Assembly: GCA_045646845.1 (NCBI GenBank) | Contig: JAZRLO010000045.1 | Coordinates: 13,959 to 77,958, forward strand | Direction of reading: 5' to 3' | Source: HGM04593 sp045646845 | GTDB taxonomy: Bacteria; Bacteroidota; Bacteroidia; Bacteroidales; Bacteroidaceae | DNA: 64,000 nt | Part shown: positions 49,280 through 59,474 of the stretch, one piece after another | Layout: each line of letters begins with the position of its first letter | Position numbering within the stretch: the first letter of the stretch is position 1 | Program-made: the position numbers and the translations under genes | Notes under the pieces: generated by a model | Told to the model about the DNA's origin: nothing | Database searches by the model: none | Seen by the model: only the letters and a program-made list of their open reading frames with translations

Positions 49280-49378
49280 CTTTGTTTAAGCTGAATAAAA
49301 GAAGTTCTTTTCAGACTTGCGAGTATAACTACAAAAGAGCCTTTCAGCAAACTTCTTCTTTTATACTTGATTATCAGG

Positions 49379-50290
49379 TTACACCTCAAGGGCACCTATA
49401 AGGTCGGTCACGGAATCCATCTTGTGACGTACCAGGTAATCCTCAATGTAATCCACAATCTCACCGGTAACAGCAGGATTCATGAAATTGGCAGTACCGA
49501 CCTCTATGGCACTTGCTCCTGCAAGCAGGAACTCTATGGCATCGGCACCCGTCGTGATACCTCCAATGCCCACTACAGGTATTTTCACCGCCTTTGCAAC
49601 CTGCCATACCATGCGCAGAGCTATAGGTTTCACCGCAGGGCCGCTCATGCCGCCGGTAACTGTCGAGAGCACGGGACGACGTCTTTCCGAATCAATGGCC
49701 ATACCCAAAAGAGTATTTATCAACGACACGCTGTCGGCACCCGCCCCCTCTACGGCACGCGCTATTTCCGTGATATCAGTAACGTTCGGAGAGAGCTTTA
49801 CGATCAGGGTCTTGGGATAAGCTTTGCGCACCGCAAAGACCACCTCGGCAGCCGATGCAGCCTGAACACCGAAGGCCATACCTCCCTGCTTGACGTTAGG
49901 GCAAGAGATGTTCAACTCTATACCGGGTATTTTATCCAACGCGGCCACCTTCTCGGCACACGCCACATAATCCTCGATACACGCACCTGACACGTTCACA
50001 ATAACATTGGTATCAAGATCCTTTAGCTGCGGATATATATTCTCTGCAAAGTAATCGACACCCTTGTTCTGCAGTCCTACGGCATTCAGCATACCCATAG
50101 GAGTCTCGGCACTGCGCGGATAGGCATTACCCTCGCGGTGGTTCAGGGTAGTTCCCTTGACAATGAAACCGCCCAACTTGTTCAAATCCACAAAATCGGC
50201 AAATTCAAGGCCATAGCCGAACGTGCCCGATGCGGTCATGACAGGATTCTTCAACTCAAGACCGCCTATATTTACATTTGTCTTTACCAT
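49379..50290 (-). CDS. pyrD: Dihydroorotate dehydrogenase B, catalytic subunit
   Basis: A 303-aa FMN TIM-barrel enzyme oxidising dihydroorotate to orotate in pyrimidine synthesis. It has ELKNPVMTASGTFGYG at the N-terminus, NHREGNAYPR, the IELNISCPNVKQGG loop that carries the catalytic Cys of class 1B, KLSPNVTD, and GIGGITTGADAIEFLLAGAS near the phosphate site. It overlaps the end of pyrK by 7 bases, giving the PyrDB-PyrK NAD+-dependent heterotetramer. Confidence 0.95.
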   Translation of the reverse strand: MVKTNVNIGGLELKNPVMTASGTFGYGLEFADFVDLNKLGGFIVKGTTLNHREGNAYPRSAETPMGMLNAVGLQNKGVDYFAENIYPQLKDLDTNVIVNVSGACIEDYVACAEKVAALDKIPGIELNISCPNVKQGGMAFGVQAASAAEVVFAVRKAYPKTLIVKLSPNVTDITEIARAVEGAGADSVSLINTLLGMAIDSERRRPVLSTVTGGMSGPAVKPIALRMVWQVAKAVKIPVVGIGGITTGADAIEFLLAGASAIEVGTANFMNPAVTGEIVDYIEDYLVRHKMDSVTDLIGALEV

Positions 50291-51051
50291 TTCAGTTCAT
50301 CTATTGAAAATACCGGACCATCTGTACACACACACCTGTGACCCTCCTTGGTATCCTCCACACAGCAGAGGCATGCACCAAGACCGCAGGCCATCTTGTT
50401 CTCGAGGGAAACTTCGCACCCAATACCCTTCTCACGCGCGTATTTCGCTACAGAAACCATCATCGGCTTGGGACCGCAGGTATAGATGTAATCGAACCCC
50501 TCGCCCAGAACAGAGTGGTTGGTTACATAACCCTTCTCGCCAAGCGATGCATCCTCGGTCGTATACACGACACGTCCGAGAGCCTCGTAAGCATCGCGCA
50601 GGTAGAGATCTTTCGCCGAACGGGCACCGATAAGAATGGTAAAGTCACATCCACGCGACTTCAGCTCCTGAGCCAGATAATAGAGAGGAGCAGAACCGAC
50701 ACCGCCTCCGACGAGCAAATAACGCTTGCCTACAGTCTCCGGCAACGTGAATCCGTTACCGAGCGGCATAAGAGTATTCACTTTGTCACCGGGCTTCAAT
50801 GAAGCTAACCAGCGCGTTCCGTCACCCACTACCTGGACAAGAAAGCCCACCTCGTTCTTCTCGGCATCGAAACTGTGTACAGAGATAGGACGACGAAGCA
50901 TTACCGTCGGAGTTTCATCAATACGCAACTCGGCAAACTGGCCGGGATACGTAGCAGGAAGAGGAGTTTCGCTTGTCATAACCAACAGCACGCAGTTGGA
51001 ATTGACATTCAGCATCTCCTTTATTGTCAAATCGACAAGAACTTTTTTCAT
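50284..51051 (-). CDS. pyrK: Dihydroorotate dehydrogenase B, electron-transfer subunit
   Basis: A 255-aa ferredoxin-reductase-type flavoprotein that passes electrons from PyrD to NAD+. It shows LRRPISVHSFD (FAD site), LLVGGGVGSAPLYYLAQELK (NAD site) and the C-terminal 2Fe-2S ligands in KMACGLGACLCCVEDT and HRCVCTDGPVF. Order and overlap with pyrD fit a standard pyrKD operon. The -7 box TATCTTCG is at 51090-51097. Confidence 0.94.
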   Translation of the reverse strand: MKKVLVDLTIKEMLNVNSNCVLLVMTSETPLPATYPGQFAELRIDETPTVMLRRPISVHSFDAEKNEVGFLVQVVGDGTRWLASLKPGDKVNTLMPLGNGFTLPETVGKRYLLVGGGVGSAPLYYLAQELKSRGCDFTILIGARSAKDLYLRDAYEALGRVVYTTEDASLGEKGYVTNHSVLGEGFDYIYTCGPKPMMVSVAKYAREKGIGCEVSLENKMACGLGACLCCVEDTKEGHRCVCTDGPVFSIDELKW

Positions 51052-51089
51052 AATGTGATGTTCTTATATGTTACCTTATACTAACAACG

Positions 51090-51097
51090 CGAAGATA
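51090..51097 (-). promoter_or_regulatory. -7 box TATCTTCG for pyrKD
   Basis: On the minus strand the box lies 38 bases before the pyrK ATG. Confidence 0.5.
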
Positions 51098-51182
51098 ACA
51101 CATTTTTATAAGCCGAATGAATTTCTTTCAAAAAATATTTCTCTCCGGCAAAAGTTATGCAAGGCCAGGCATCCGTCAATGA

Positions 51183-51221
51183 CAAAAAAAAGACCGCAGT
51201 GCCATTTGCAAGGCATTGCGG
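51183..51221 (-). terminator. Terminator after the XRE regulator
   Basis: CCGCAGTGCC (51194-51203) and GGCATTGCGG (51212-51221) pair with one mismatch; on the minus strand the hairpin is followed by TCTTTTTTTTG. Confidence 0.75.
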
Positions 51222-51327
51222 CTATAACCGGAACCTGATTCAAAGTCGCAGCCACACGAAGCATGTGGAAACCATACTGTAGCCGTATGATGAAGAAGCA
51301 GGCCGGCGAGGATATATCAATAGAGTG

Positions 51328-51834
51328 CTATTTTTCGGGAACAAGAGTCTCGTATGTACCGTCGGTGTAGAATATACGAACCTCCTTTATCCTGCGTGCG
51401 GGGGCGGGCTGCTGGGCCGGCACACGGGAGGGGGCGGTTTTTCTCGGTTGGCGTTCTACAGGCAGCTTCTGCTGCACCCTGGGAGCTTCAGGCTGTCTGT
51501 AGGAATCGGACTGGTTGGCCGGAGCTACCGCAATCGGCTGCGCGTTACTTTGGGGAACTACAGTCTGCGCCATGGCCGAAAACAGGGTGTTATCAAGCGC
51601 GGAAGGATGCTGAGGAGCCGCAGAAGGGATTTCTCCTTCGCCCGTCATGAGCCATTTCATATCGAGCCCGGGGAAAGCATCATAAATCTTCAACATCACA
51701 TCGAGACTCGGCTTGTTACGCCCGCTTATAATATGCGAAATGGAAGCACGCTGTATTCCTACCTTGTCGGCAAACTGCGAAGGGGTCAATTCGTAACATT
51801 TCATCAACAGTTCAATCCTCTCCTTTTCGTTCAT
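51328..51834 (-). CDS. XRE-family transcriptional regulator with Pro/Gln-rich tail
   Basis: A 168-aa protein. Residues 1-70 are a Cro/C1 helix-turn-helix (ELLMKCYELTPSQFADKVGI, QRASISHIISGRNKPSLDVM, LKIYDAFPGLDMKWLMTGEG), a frequent Bacteroidota pattern. Residues 75-150 are a disordered Pro/Gln/Ala-rich linker, and the last ~15 residues (EVRIFYTDGTYETLVPEK) look like a short beta hairpin used for contacts. The start at 51834 is chosen because the upstream part of the longer frame is not family-like and contains the -7 box. Targets are unknown. Confidence 0.87.
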   Translation of the reverse strand: MNEKERIELLMKCYELTPSQFADKVGIQRASISHIISGRNKPSLDVMLKIYDAFPGLDMKWLMTGEGEIPSAAPQHPSALDNTLFSAMAQTVVPQSNAQPIAVAPANQSDSYRQPEAPRVQQKLPVERQPRKTAPSRVPAQQPAPARRIKEVRIFYTDGTYETLVPEK

Positions 51835-51884
51835 GATTTTATGCAATTTTAAAGATTTACAAATGTCATATTCAATTCGCGAGA

Positions 51885-51892
51885 CAAATTTA
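51885..51892 (-). promoter_or_regulatory. -7 box TAAATTTG for the XRE gene
   Basis: It is an exact TAnnTTTG on the minus strand, 50 bases before the ATG at 51834. Confidence 0.6.
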
Positions 51893-51945
51893 CAAAACAA
51901 ATCTGAATAAAACAATACCGTTACAAAAAGTCGTAAATACACCAA

Positions 51946-52983
51946 TTTACATCCTTAAACACAGTATAGCGAAAAACAAAATGACAGAACCTATTCTACA
52001 GTTTACGCCGAGAGGTTCAAAGAAATAGAAAGGACCGAGGAACTATGCAAATGCCCCACCCTATAAATTACATTATTATTTTAGACAAAAAGCGTGATTT
52101 AAAGCACATTAAATACGCAAAAAGAACCCATTTATGCAAAAACATCACAGAATGGATGAAAAACGAATAAAATAATTCATCTTCAAGAATATCAAAATTG
52201 ATATAACATACAGATTTACAACATATTACTACTACACAAAATAACTTGCATATTTTATGTATAATGTTATTAACCCTGTTGATATCGCCCTGTTGATAAC
52301 CTGAACAACATACATAGAAATATGTCATTTACGGGTTACACTATTATATTACATTTGCAACACACTATCAAACAACCCTACCAAAAGCAAAGAATTTACA
52401 TTTCACACCAAAGGTGAAAACATATGTAAATACATATGTAAACATAAAATAGAGATGAAATATTGAATAATTATGTAAAAACAAGGACAGGAAGAGCCAG
52501 AAAGAGGTACTAAAACAGGTATTAAGCACGACACGATGAAATAATTTGAAAATTCCCCTACATTTTACAAGGAAATAAGGAAAAAGCGATTCTCACAAAG
52601 TAAAAATCCATAGAATGCGCTATAAATCAACAACTTAATCCCATAAATTATGACTAAAGAAATTAACAATCCAGAAAAAGCGTATTTTCGGCACCTTTCA
52701 GCTACTTACAAGCCAACCAACAGCAAGGAATATCAACAAAAAAACACGACAGGTTATAAAGACACAACCCGGATAACCATCATTCACCGCATTTGACATG
52801 TCGTTTGAGAGGTGGTTTTACAGAGCAACAAGGGATACAGAGCCATTCACGAACACCCCACTCAATTGAGATATCAAAAACCTCATAAAAGGCCTCACAA
52901 ACATCATAACGGCCTCTAAAATGGCCGGAACAGAGAGTAATATAAAGGACAGAGAACATGAGGACTCCCCTTTTGTCAACAAC
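51946..52983. other. 1-kb AT-rich intergenic region with small repeats
   Basis: No convincing gene is seen on either strand; short frames present lack family features. It contains a direct repeat of 12 bases (ACATATGTAAAT at 52420-52431, ACATATGTAAAC at 52432-52443), a small palindrome TTTCAC/GTGAAA (52401-52418) just before it, and two close CTGTTGATA motifs near 52277-52300, the second containing TTATCAACA on the minus strand, which resembles a DnaA box. It may be regulatory DNA or a relic. Confidence 0.5.
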
Positions 52984-53022
52984 AAAAAAAAAGACGCTAC
53001 AGACCCGACAGAGCCTGTAGCG
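52984..53022 (-). terminator. Terminator after the M6 protease
   Basis: CGCTACAG (52995-53002) and CTGTAGCG (53015-53022) form the stem; the minus strand continues TCTTTTTTTTT. Confidence 0.85.
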
Positions 53023-53053
53023 CATATGCAAAACCGTCAAATAGCGGCTGGAT

Positions 53054-55558
53054 TTATTTCACCATATACTTTTTCACGCCATTTCTGCCCTTAAAGATAT
53101 AAACTCCTCTGGGCAACGAATTCAAACCGGCAGCATTACCGGCATAGAGCCTTATTCCGGAAAGGCTATAAACCTCGATATAACCGTCGCTGAGCTCCAA
53201 TTCCTCTATCGATGTGGGAAGCATCTCCACAACCTGATAATCGGAGAAAGCAGACTCACCGACAGTATCCACCGACTTAACACGGTATGCGTACCTGCAA
53301 CCAGGTTCAAGCCCCTCAAACTTATAGCTTGTACCGCCTGTAACAACTTCAGCAACCTTTTCGCTGCTTGTCGAACCGGCCACACTGATAACGACGTCGT
53401 CGATGTTCACACGTCTATTCCCGGTGCTTCCTTCTGTACTGAACTTAATCCAACATCCATACTCCACAGTTGCACTCAACTTGTATGCTTTATTTGTGGC
53501 AGTAGGAACAATATCCACACTGGCTATTTCAAGGTATGAAGCATCATACATTGTGGCAGTCAGTTTCACACCATTATCCTTACTGTTGTAAAGCCATGCA
53601 TTGAAATCGACCGTCACCTTGCCTTCAACATCTAAAATAGGAGTTTCAAGGAGACCGGCATTCTTTGAAGAGCCAATACGCAATACACCGGCCTCACTAT
53701 ACACGTTCTCTGCATACCATCCATAATCGCTTACATACCCGTTTATGTCAGATATGCTCTGGTTGGAATCCACACAGCCCATAAAGTCTTCGGCAAGCAG
53801 CCTTGTCGCATCTCCGGAACCATCCTGCACGTCAGTCACTCTGTGAACCTCCACCACATACTCACTTACACCTTCTACAGCCTCCCAGTTCGCAACAAAA
53901 GAGGTTTCAGTAATATCGGTTGCCGGCAAGACCTGAGGAACATCCATAACACCGGCCATAAAATCAAATGATATAACACCATCGACATACTTTATATTAG
54001 TAATGGGCTTGTTCATGTAACCGCCAGTATAGACCTTTGCTGCAGGAATTGAGGTATTTGTCAGTTCGGTATTACCGCTTGTTCCGGGCCAAACATCACC
54101 TTTGAGGCTCTCCACAAACTCGTTCACTGAGACTTCGCCATACATAGCAAGCTCACCGTCGGCCGGAATCAATGTATAACGCGGATGTCCCTTTGTGTTG
54201 TTGATTGTATTATTATCCCAAGCCGACTTGAGATAATCGACATGGATTATAAGCATACCCTCATTAAAGAGATAGGTATCCCACCCCTCTTGTTTACGGT
54301 TTTCAAGGATATAATATTCATTCTTGTTGGCATCGTTCACAACTTTGTAGGCAATACCGCCCTGTGTAAGCGGCTCCATAGAATATTCACCCCTGGCATC
54401 AATCTCAACAAGCTCTCTCCAACCACAGAAATCTCTCTGGTACGCGCTGTATCCAACAGGACAATAACCTTCGGCAGCATAGTTGCCCTGGTCCATCACA
54501 TCCCAATAGTCCATAGCCCAGTTACCGCTCTCGTACGAAGTGTCGTAGATGTCGTGCAGGCCAAGACAATGAGAGAACTCATGACATATAAGACCTATGC
54601 CGGCAAGCACCTTTCCTATCTGCGGCTCATCCGCTTCGGAATACACAAGCTCACCGCTACATGCGTAAGTATTACATTTCACACCATCAACGGTAATATA
54701 ACCGGACTCAGCCCTCAGTTCCCACTGATGCGGCCATATGGTATTCTCATCAGCGCCATATGATTCCGAATAGCCCGCATATATGCAATACACGAACTCA
54801 ACCTCACCATCGCCATCGTTATCACACTTTGAAAAATCAAAAGTAGCATCAGCCTTCTGGATACCTTCCTTTACTGCATAAGATGCTTTTTTGTCATCAC
54901 CATTGGCATCATTGCCGCCATAGTATGACATATTGTTGTCCAATGTAACAATATCGGTCACAATAAAGTTAGGACGGAACTTGCCGTCGGACTGCGCAAT
55001 GAAATAGTCACGGGCACTACCTATCGTACCGCCGACAAACGGATTCTCGAGCGAATAGCCTTCAGCATTGAGAACATTGTCAATATCCTCCTTGGTATAT
55101 GTAAACTTCTGGTCCTTGAACTGCACGAGCACCACTGCTATATTCACATCGCCTTCAGGCTTAATCTGAGAACCGGCTCTCTGTGCAGCAGCCTTGTATG
55201 TTGCCGAACGCGCTTCCGCAGCCCTTTTCATGGACTGCTTCATCTTGCCGTAATCCATCGATGCAAGCACGCTCTCTTCAACCAAACCGCGCATTCCCTT
55301 GTTGTGGGCAAGCATATTGGTCGAAACAAAACGGCCATCGTCGGAAAATGAGGCATATACAAAATCGCCATCGGCTTCCTTCAAAAGAGGTTTGCCGTCG
55401 AGAGTCATATGATAGTGGAAAGACTCGTCACCGGTTAGAATGACCGACAACTCAGAACCGTCGGACTGCTTGACGGTGAATGACTTGCGGTATGCAGGCG
55501 CAGCAATCACTGAGACTGCCGCACACAATATCATCAAAAACAGATATACCCTTTTCAT
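53054..55558 (-). CDS. Secreted M6-family metalloprotease with C-terminal sorting-like domain
   Basis: An 834-aa protein with a signal peptide (MKRVYLFLMILCAAVSVIAA). An M6 (immune-inhibitor-A-like) peptidase domain spans about 130-530, with zinc motif LICHEFSHCLGLHD (first His about 326) and preceding IAVVLVQFKDQKF. A beta-rich region with fibronectin type III features follows (ITETSFVANWEAVEGVSEYV), then a jelly-roll-like part (VTVDFNAWLYNSKDNGVKL). The last ~75 residues (VYSLSGIRLYAGNAAGLNSL, then PRGVYIFKGRNGVKKYMVK) resemble a T9SS type A sorting signal. It is probably exported and degrades host or dietary protein. It is monocistronic. Confidence 0.85.
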   Translation of the reverse strand: MKRVYLFLMILCAAVSVIAAPAYRKSFTVKQSDGSELSVILTGDESFHYHMTLDGKPLLKEADGDFVYASFSDDGRFVSTNMLAHNKGMRGLVEESVLASMDYGKMKQSMKRAAEARSATYKAAAQRAGSQIKPEGDVNIAVVLVQFKDQKFTYTKEDIDNVLNAEGYSLENPFVGGTIGSARDYFIAQSDGKFRPNFIVTDIVTLDNNMSYYGGNDANGDDKKASYAVKEGIQKADATFDFSKCDNDGDGEVEFVYCIYAGYSESYGADENTIWPHQWELRAESGYITVDGVKCNTYACSGELVYSEADEPQIGKVLAGIGLICHEFSHCLGLHDIYDTSYESGNWAMDYWDVMDQGNYAAEGYCPVGYSAYQRDFCGWRELVEIDARGEYSMEPLTQGGIAYKVVNDANKNEYYILENRKQEGWDTYLFNEGMLIIHVDYLKSAWDNNTINNTKGHPRYTLIPADGELAMYGEVSVNEFVESLKGDVWPGTSGNTELTNTSIPAAKVYTGGYMNKPITNIKYVDGVISFDFMAGVMDVPQVLPATDITETSFVANWEAVEGVSEYVVEVHRVTDVQDGSGDATRLLAEDFMGCVDSNQSISDINGYVSDYGWYAENVYSEAGVLRIGSSKNAGLLETPILDVEGKVTVDFNAWLYNSKDNGVKLTATMYDASYLEIASVDIVPTATNKAYKLSATVEYGCWIKFSTEGSTGNRRVNIDDVVISVAGSTSSEKVAEVVTGGTSYKFEGLEPGCRYAYRVKSVDTVGESAFSDYQVVEMLPTSIEELELSDGYIEVYSLSGIRLYAGNAAGLNSLPRGVYIFKGRNGVKKYMVK

Positions 55559-55708
55559 TTCATTAAAATATTTTCACAATAACAGACTTGGGGATACGCC
55601 CATAAATCGTACAAATTTAGCAATTATTTTTATATGTACGAAAGAAAGCGGCCGGATATTTCACACAAAACCGCAAGAACAAGAGCAAGGAAAACAATGC
55701 CGCAACCG

Positions 55709-56593
55709 TCACTTGTCACGCCCCACAAGATAAACACTCGCACCTATAAGAAACAACGAGATGATTATCACCGGGTCGAATCTGTCCAGCCCGGCAAAAT
55801 ACGAGACTATAGCCGCAACCAAAAGCGTAACATACCCATAAATTGCAACGACCGAACTTTTAAGATATTTCAGTCCTATCGGCACGAGAAAATATGTAAG
55901 CACTGTAGGAAAAACAAGCACGAACAGCAGTACAGCAAAAGGGACAAACTTAAAATTTGAAGAAAACAGGTGTATATCGAACCCCACCACAGCCGTCACG
56001 ACAACCGCGACCACGGCTGCCGAACTGAACGTATAACGTAAAATCGTAATGCTCTTGAGATGCCCCACCATTCTTGCCGAAAGCACAAGATATATTGCAT
56101 AGATTATTGAAGCAAAGATAGCGAACGTATTACCTAACAACGCATTATCGGCATATCCTTTGGCCGGTTCAGAAAGGATGCAAAGCAATGCTCCTACAAA
56201 ACCGACAGCAAGCCCGAGCAGCTTGCGGGAATCGACGCTCTCGTGGTAGAATATTGCAGAAACGATTACCACCCACAACGGTTGCATGGCATTGAATATC
56301 GCAAAATTCACGGGTGTCGTATAACTGATACCTATGGCAAACATTGACATATAACCGAATATACCCAAGGAACCCAATGCAATGAGCATCAATTTGTCAC
56401 GACGGGAGACAGTTTCAGGCTTCATAAAAAACGAGACAGCCCAGAAAACAGCGGCGCCAAAAGCCAAACGCAAAGAGACACAACTCAAAGGAGCTATCCA
56501 GAAAGGGAGAAGATAACCGAGGGCATTCACATTGACACCGCTGAAAACGCGCGCCACAAAAAGAGCGAGAGAACCTTTTGTATATCCGTTCAT
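55709..56593 (-). CDS. EamA/DMT-family transporter
   Basis: A 294-aa membrane protein with about ten hydrophobic helices in two EamA repeats (first repeat FVARVFSGVNVNALGYLLPF onward; second from TFAIFASIIYAIYLVLSARM). Members export small metabolites or amino acids. It lies 12 bases behind the MFS gene and is presumably co-transcribed; both diverge from gadB-glsA, which hints at, but does not prove, a role in amino-acid or GABA transport. Confidence 0.88.
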   Translation of the reverse strand: MNGYTKGSLALFVARVFSGVNVNALGYLLPFWIAPLSCVSLRLAFGAAVFWAVSFFMKPETVSRRDKLMLIALGSLGIFGYMSMFAIGISYTTPVNFAIFNAMQPLWVVIVSAIFYHESVDSRKLLGLAVGFVGALLCILSEPAKGYADNALLGNTFAIFASIIYAIYLVLSARMVGHLKSITILRYTFSSAAVVAVVVTAVVGFDIHLFSSNFKFVPFAVLLFVLVFPTVLTYFLVPIGLKYLKSSVVAIYGYVTLLVAAIVSYFAGLDRFDPVIIISLFLIGASVYLVGRDK

Positions 56594-56605
56594 AACAATG
56601 CTGCA

Positions 56606-57784
56606 TTATTTAATGAAGCGTCTCCTCAAAAGCAGAAGAACCAGCGAAACGAAAGCCATTACAGCATTCACAAGGAATGGCAGAAGGAAGCTGTTGTTAC
56701 CGGAGATGTCACCCACAGCCTCTACCCCGAAAGGTGACACGAGTATTGCAACATAGTTCATCGTCATAAGCAAAGCGAGCGCATAAGTTGCCTTTCCCGG
56801 CGATGCAAGAGAAGCCGTAATATCATATATGTATGGTTGAGCCGTACCATATCCGAACCCCACAGCAATGCAACCAACTGCAATGAACGGCAAAGAACTG
56901 TTCATATATATGTCGAGAAGCCCCAAGCCTATCAACAGCAAAGTCCATAGCAGCACGTTACGCCCCATCACCTTCACTATGCGGTTTATGAAGAAACCCG
57001 GAAGCATCATTGCTACAAACTGTAGAGATATAAAAAGACCGGAAACCCCACTGTCATACCCCATCTTTCCCAGCTGAAACGGAAGGTTAATGTTTAGCAC
57101 CATTACAAGATACGTAATGAACAGATAATAAAGCATATACTTAGATAATGAGCGGTAATTGACATAGGCTTGCGACAATGTAGCATTCTCCTCGGAAACA
57201 GAAACAGACCTCTCGCTATGCTTTATTGCCGGCACAAGTATCAACGAGACCACAGATACAAGATATACCAGAAAAGGCAGACGCCATTGGATGTCCGCTA
57301 ACCAACCTGCAACCGCAGTGGCCACTACAAGAGCGATATTCGTTATAGCCGATATATATCCGAACTGCTTGCTTCTCTGCTCACCCGAAAAGAACCTTGA
57401 CACAAGGGAGGTGGATAGTGGTATTATAATTCCCGCGCCTATACCCAAAAGCACACTGACTGCAATCAGCTGCCACATACTGTCGCAAAGGAAGTATAAT
57501 ATTCCACTTGAAAGGAATATAGATAAACCAATGTATAACAACTTTGTATAAGAAACCTTACTGCTCAAGAAACCTGCCAGAAGAATAAATGGTATGATAA
57601 ACAACGAAGGTAAGGTAGAAAGCGACTGTATATCGAGTTCGGTCGCAGTCGGGAATATTGTAGAAAGTTTTTCCGAGATAGGAGATATTGCAAGACCCGG
57701 CAATGAGGTCAATGCTGAAACAGACCAAATGCCAAACAACGCACTACGCGTTATATACCCTTTTCCAGTATTTATACCATTCAT
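56606..57784 (-). CDS. Major facilitator superfamily transporter
   Basis: A 392-aa protein with 12 predicted helices; the loop 2-3 region reads GFLSSKVSYTKLLYIGLSIF and the second half AVGCIAVGFGYGTAQPYIYD. The substrate is unknown. It is the first gene of the pair with the EamA transporter, and its start is separated by 174 bases from gadB on the other strand. Confidence 0.88.
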   Translation of the reverse strand: MNGINTGKGYITRSALFGIWSVSALTSLPGLAISPISEKLSTIFPTATELDIQSLSTLPSLFIIPFILLAGFLSSKVSYTKLLYIGLSIFLSSGILYFLCDSMWQLIAVSVLLGIGAGIIIPLSTSLVSRFFSGEQRSKQFGYISAITNIALVVATAVAGWLADIQWRLPFLVYLVSVVSLILVPAIKHSERSVSVSEENATLSQAYVNYRSLSKYMLYYLFITYLVMVLNINLPFQLGKMGYDSGVSGLFISLQFVAMMLPGFFINRIVKVMGRNVLLWTLLLIGLGLLDIYMNSSLPFIAVGCIAVGFGYGTAQPYIYDITASLASPGKATYALALLMTMNYVAILVSPFGVEAVGDISGNNSFLLPFLVNAVMAFVSLVLLLLRRRFIK

Positions 57785-57958
57785 AATCTTAAAAATTAAT
57801 CATTTTCACATCATCAAGCTTTAAACAATAAAAGGTGACAAAAAGTTGAACGACGGTAATAAGATTAAAAAAACAAAAAAGCACGAACCCTATACACCCT
57901 TCCGCCGTTTCCAGATTGAAGCAGCCCAGACTGCAATAACCAATTAAAAGTAAAGAAA

Positions 57959-59380
57959 ATGAAACAAGAAGATTGCAAGACAACCGTAACCACATCGGTA
58001 TTCGGTTCCGAAGAGATGCTAAAGAGTTCACCTATGGACAGAATTCCGCAACACCCGACCACGCCTGAGATTGCATACCGCATGGTAAAGGACGAAACGT
58101 ATGCCCAGACACAACCGCGTCTGAACATGGCAACCTTTGTCACCACATACATGGATGCGTACGCCACCAAGCTGATGAACGATGCCATTGCTATGAACTA
58201 CATCGACGAGACCGAATATCCGCGTGTAGCAGTAATGTGCGCAAAGTGCATCAACATCGTCGCAAACCTATGGAACAGCCCCGAGCAGGCCAAATGGAAA
58301 GCCGGAGCATTGGGAATAGGTTCAAGCGAAGCCTGCATGCTTGGTGGCGTGGCAGCGTGGCAACGATGGAAAAAACGCCGTATGGCTGAGGGCAAACCAT
58401 GCGACAAGCCTAACTTCGTCATATCATCAGCCTACCAGGTTGTATGGGAGAAATTCGCGCAATTATGGCAAATAGAGATGCGTACAGTGCCGTTGACAAG
58501 CGACAAGCTCACACTGTGTCCAAAGGAGGCTATAGCCATGTGCGACGAGAACACCATCTGCGTAGTACCCATAATGGGAGTCACATGGACCGGACTCAAC
58601 GATGACGTCAAGGCATTGAACGATGCCCTCGACGAGTACAACAAAAAGACCGGTTATGACATTCCAATCCATGTAGATGCTGCATCGGGCGGCTTCATAC
58701 TACCCTTCCTGAAGCCAGAACTCGAATGGGACTTCCGTCTTAAATGGGTACTTTCCATCAGTACAAGCGGCCACAAGTACGGACTTGTATATCCCGGACT
58801 GGGATGGATTGTCTGGAAAGACAAGAAATTCCTGCCCGACAGCATGTCATTCAGTGTCAACTACCTTGGAGCCGAAGTGACACAGGTCGGTTTGAATTTC
58901 TCGCGCCCTGCAGCCCAGATACTCGGCCAGTACTACCAGTTCATACGCTTGGGTTATGAGGGTTACAAGGCTATACAGCACAACTCGATGGAAATCGCAA
59001 AATACCTGCACGGCGAGATCGGAAAGATGAAACCATTCAGGAACTACAGCAGTGAGGTAACCAACCCGTTATTCATCTGGGAGATGAAGAAAGAGCATGC
59101 AAAACAGTGCAAATGGACACTTTATGATTTGCAGGACAAGCTCAAACAGAACGGATGGATGGTACCGGCATACACGCTTCCGGCAAAGCTCGAGGAGACG
59201 ATAGTCATGCGCATTGTTGTACGACAAGGATTCAGCCGCGACATGGCCGACCAGCTGTTGGGAGACATAACATCTGCAGTTGCCGAACTTGACAAACTGC
59301 AATACCCGACCCCGTCCCGCCAGAGCATTGAGAGCAACATAAAAGTCAAAGGTACTGTATATACGCATACAGGAAAATAA
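57959..59380 (+). CDS. gadB: Glutamate decarboxylase
   Basis: A 473-aa PLP enzyme that converts glutamate to GABA, consuming a proton. It has the family N-terminus (SVFGSEEMLKSSPMDRIPQH), GSSEACMLGGVAAWQRWKKR, the cofactor site IHVDAASGGFILPF, and the PLP lysine in STSGHKYGLVYPG (Lys273). The length matches bacterial GadB. It is followed after 94 bases by glsA, so the two form a glutamine-to-GABA acid-resistance unit. No GadC-type antiporter is in the window. Confidence 0.96.
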   Translation: MKQEDCKTTVTTSVFGSEEMLKSSPMDRIPQHPTTPEIAYRMVKDETYAQTQPRLNMATFVTTYMDAYATKLMNDAIAMNYIDETEYPRVAVMCAKCINIVANLWNSPEQAKWKAGALGIGSSEACMLGGVAAWQRWKKRRMAEGKPCDKPNFVISSAYQVVWEKFAQLWQIEMRTVPLTSDKLTLCPKEAIAMCDENTICVVPIMGVTWTGLNDDVKALNDALDEYNKKTGYDIPIHVDAASGGFILPFLKPELEWDFRLKWVLSISTSGHKYGLVYPGLGWIVWKDKKFLPDSMSFSVNYLGAEVTQVGLNFSRPAAQILGQYYQFIRLGYEGYKAIQHNSMEIAKYLHGEIGKMKPFRNYSSEVTNPLFIWEMKKEHAKQCKWTLYDLQDKLKQNGWMVPAYTLPAKLEETIVMRIVVRQGFSRDMADQLLGDITSAVAELDKLQYPTPSRQSIESNIKVKGTVYTHTGK

Positions 59381-59406
59381 CCTTAGAGAATGTTTGCAGC
59401 AACAGG

Positions 59407-59441
59407 CCGCAGGCTGCACGGACAACGTTCGTGCCCTGCGG
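59407..59441 (+). promoter_or_regulatory. Stable GC-rich hairpin between gadB and glsA
   Basis: CCGCAGG (59407-59413) pairs with CCTGCGG (59435-59441), with further pairing inside. No T-run follows, so it is more likely an mRNA stability or processing site than a terminator. Confidence 0.5.
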
Positions 59442-59474
59442 GTTGCGTAAAGAAAACATAAAAATAGAAGAATC

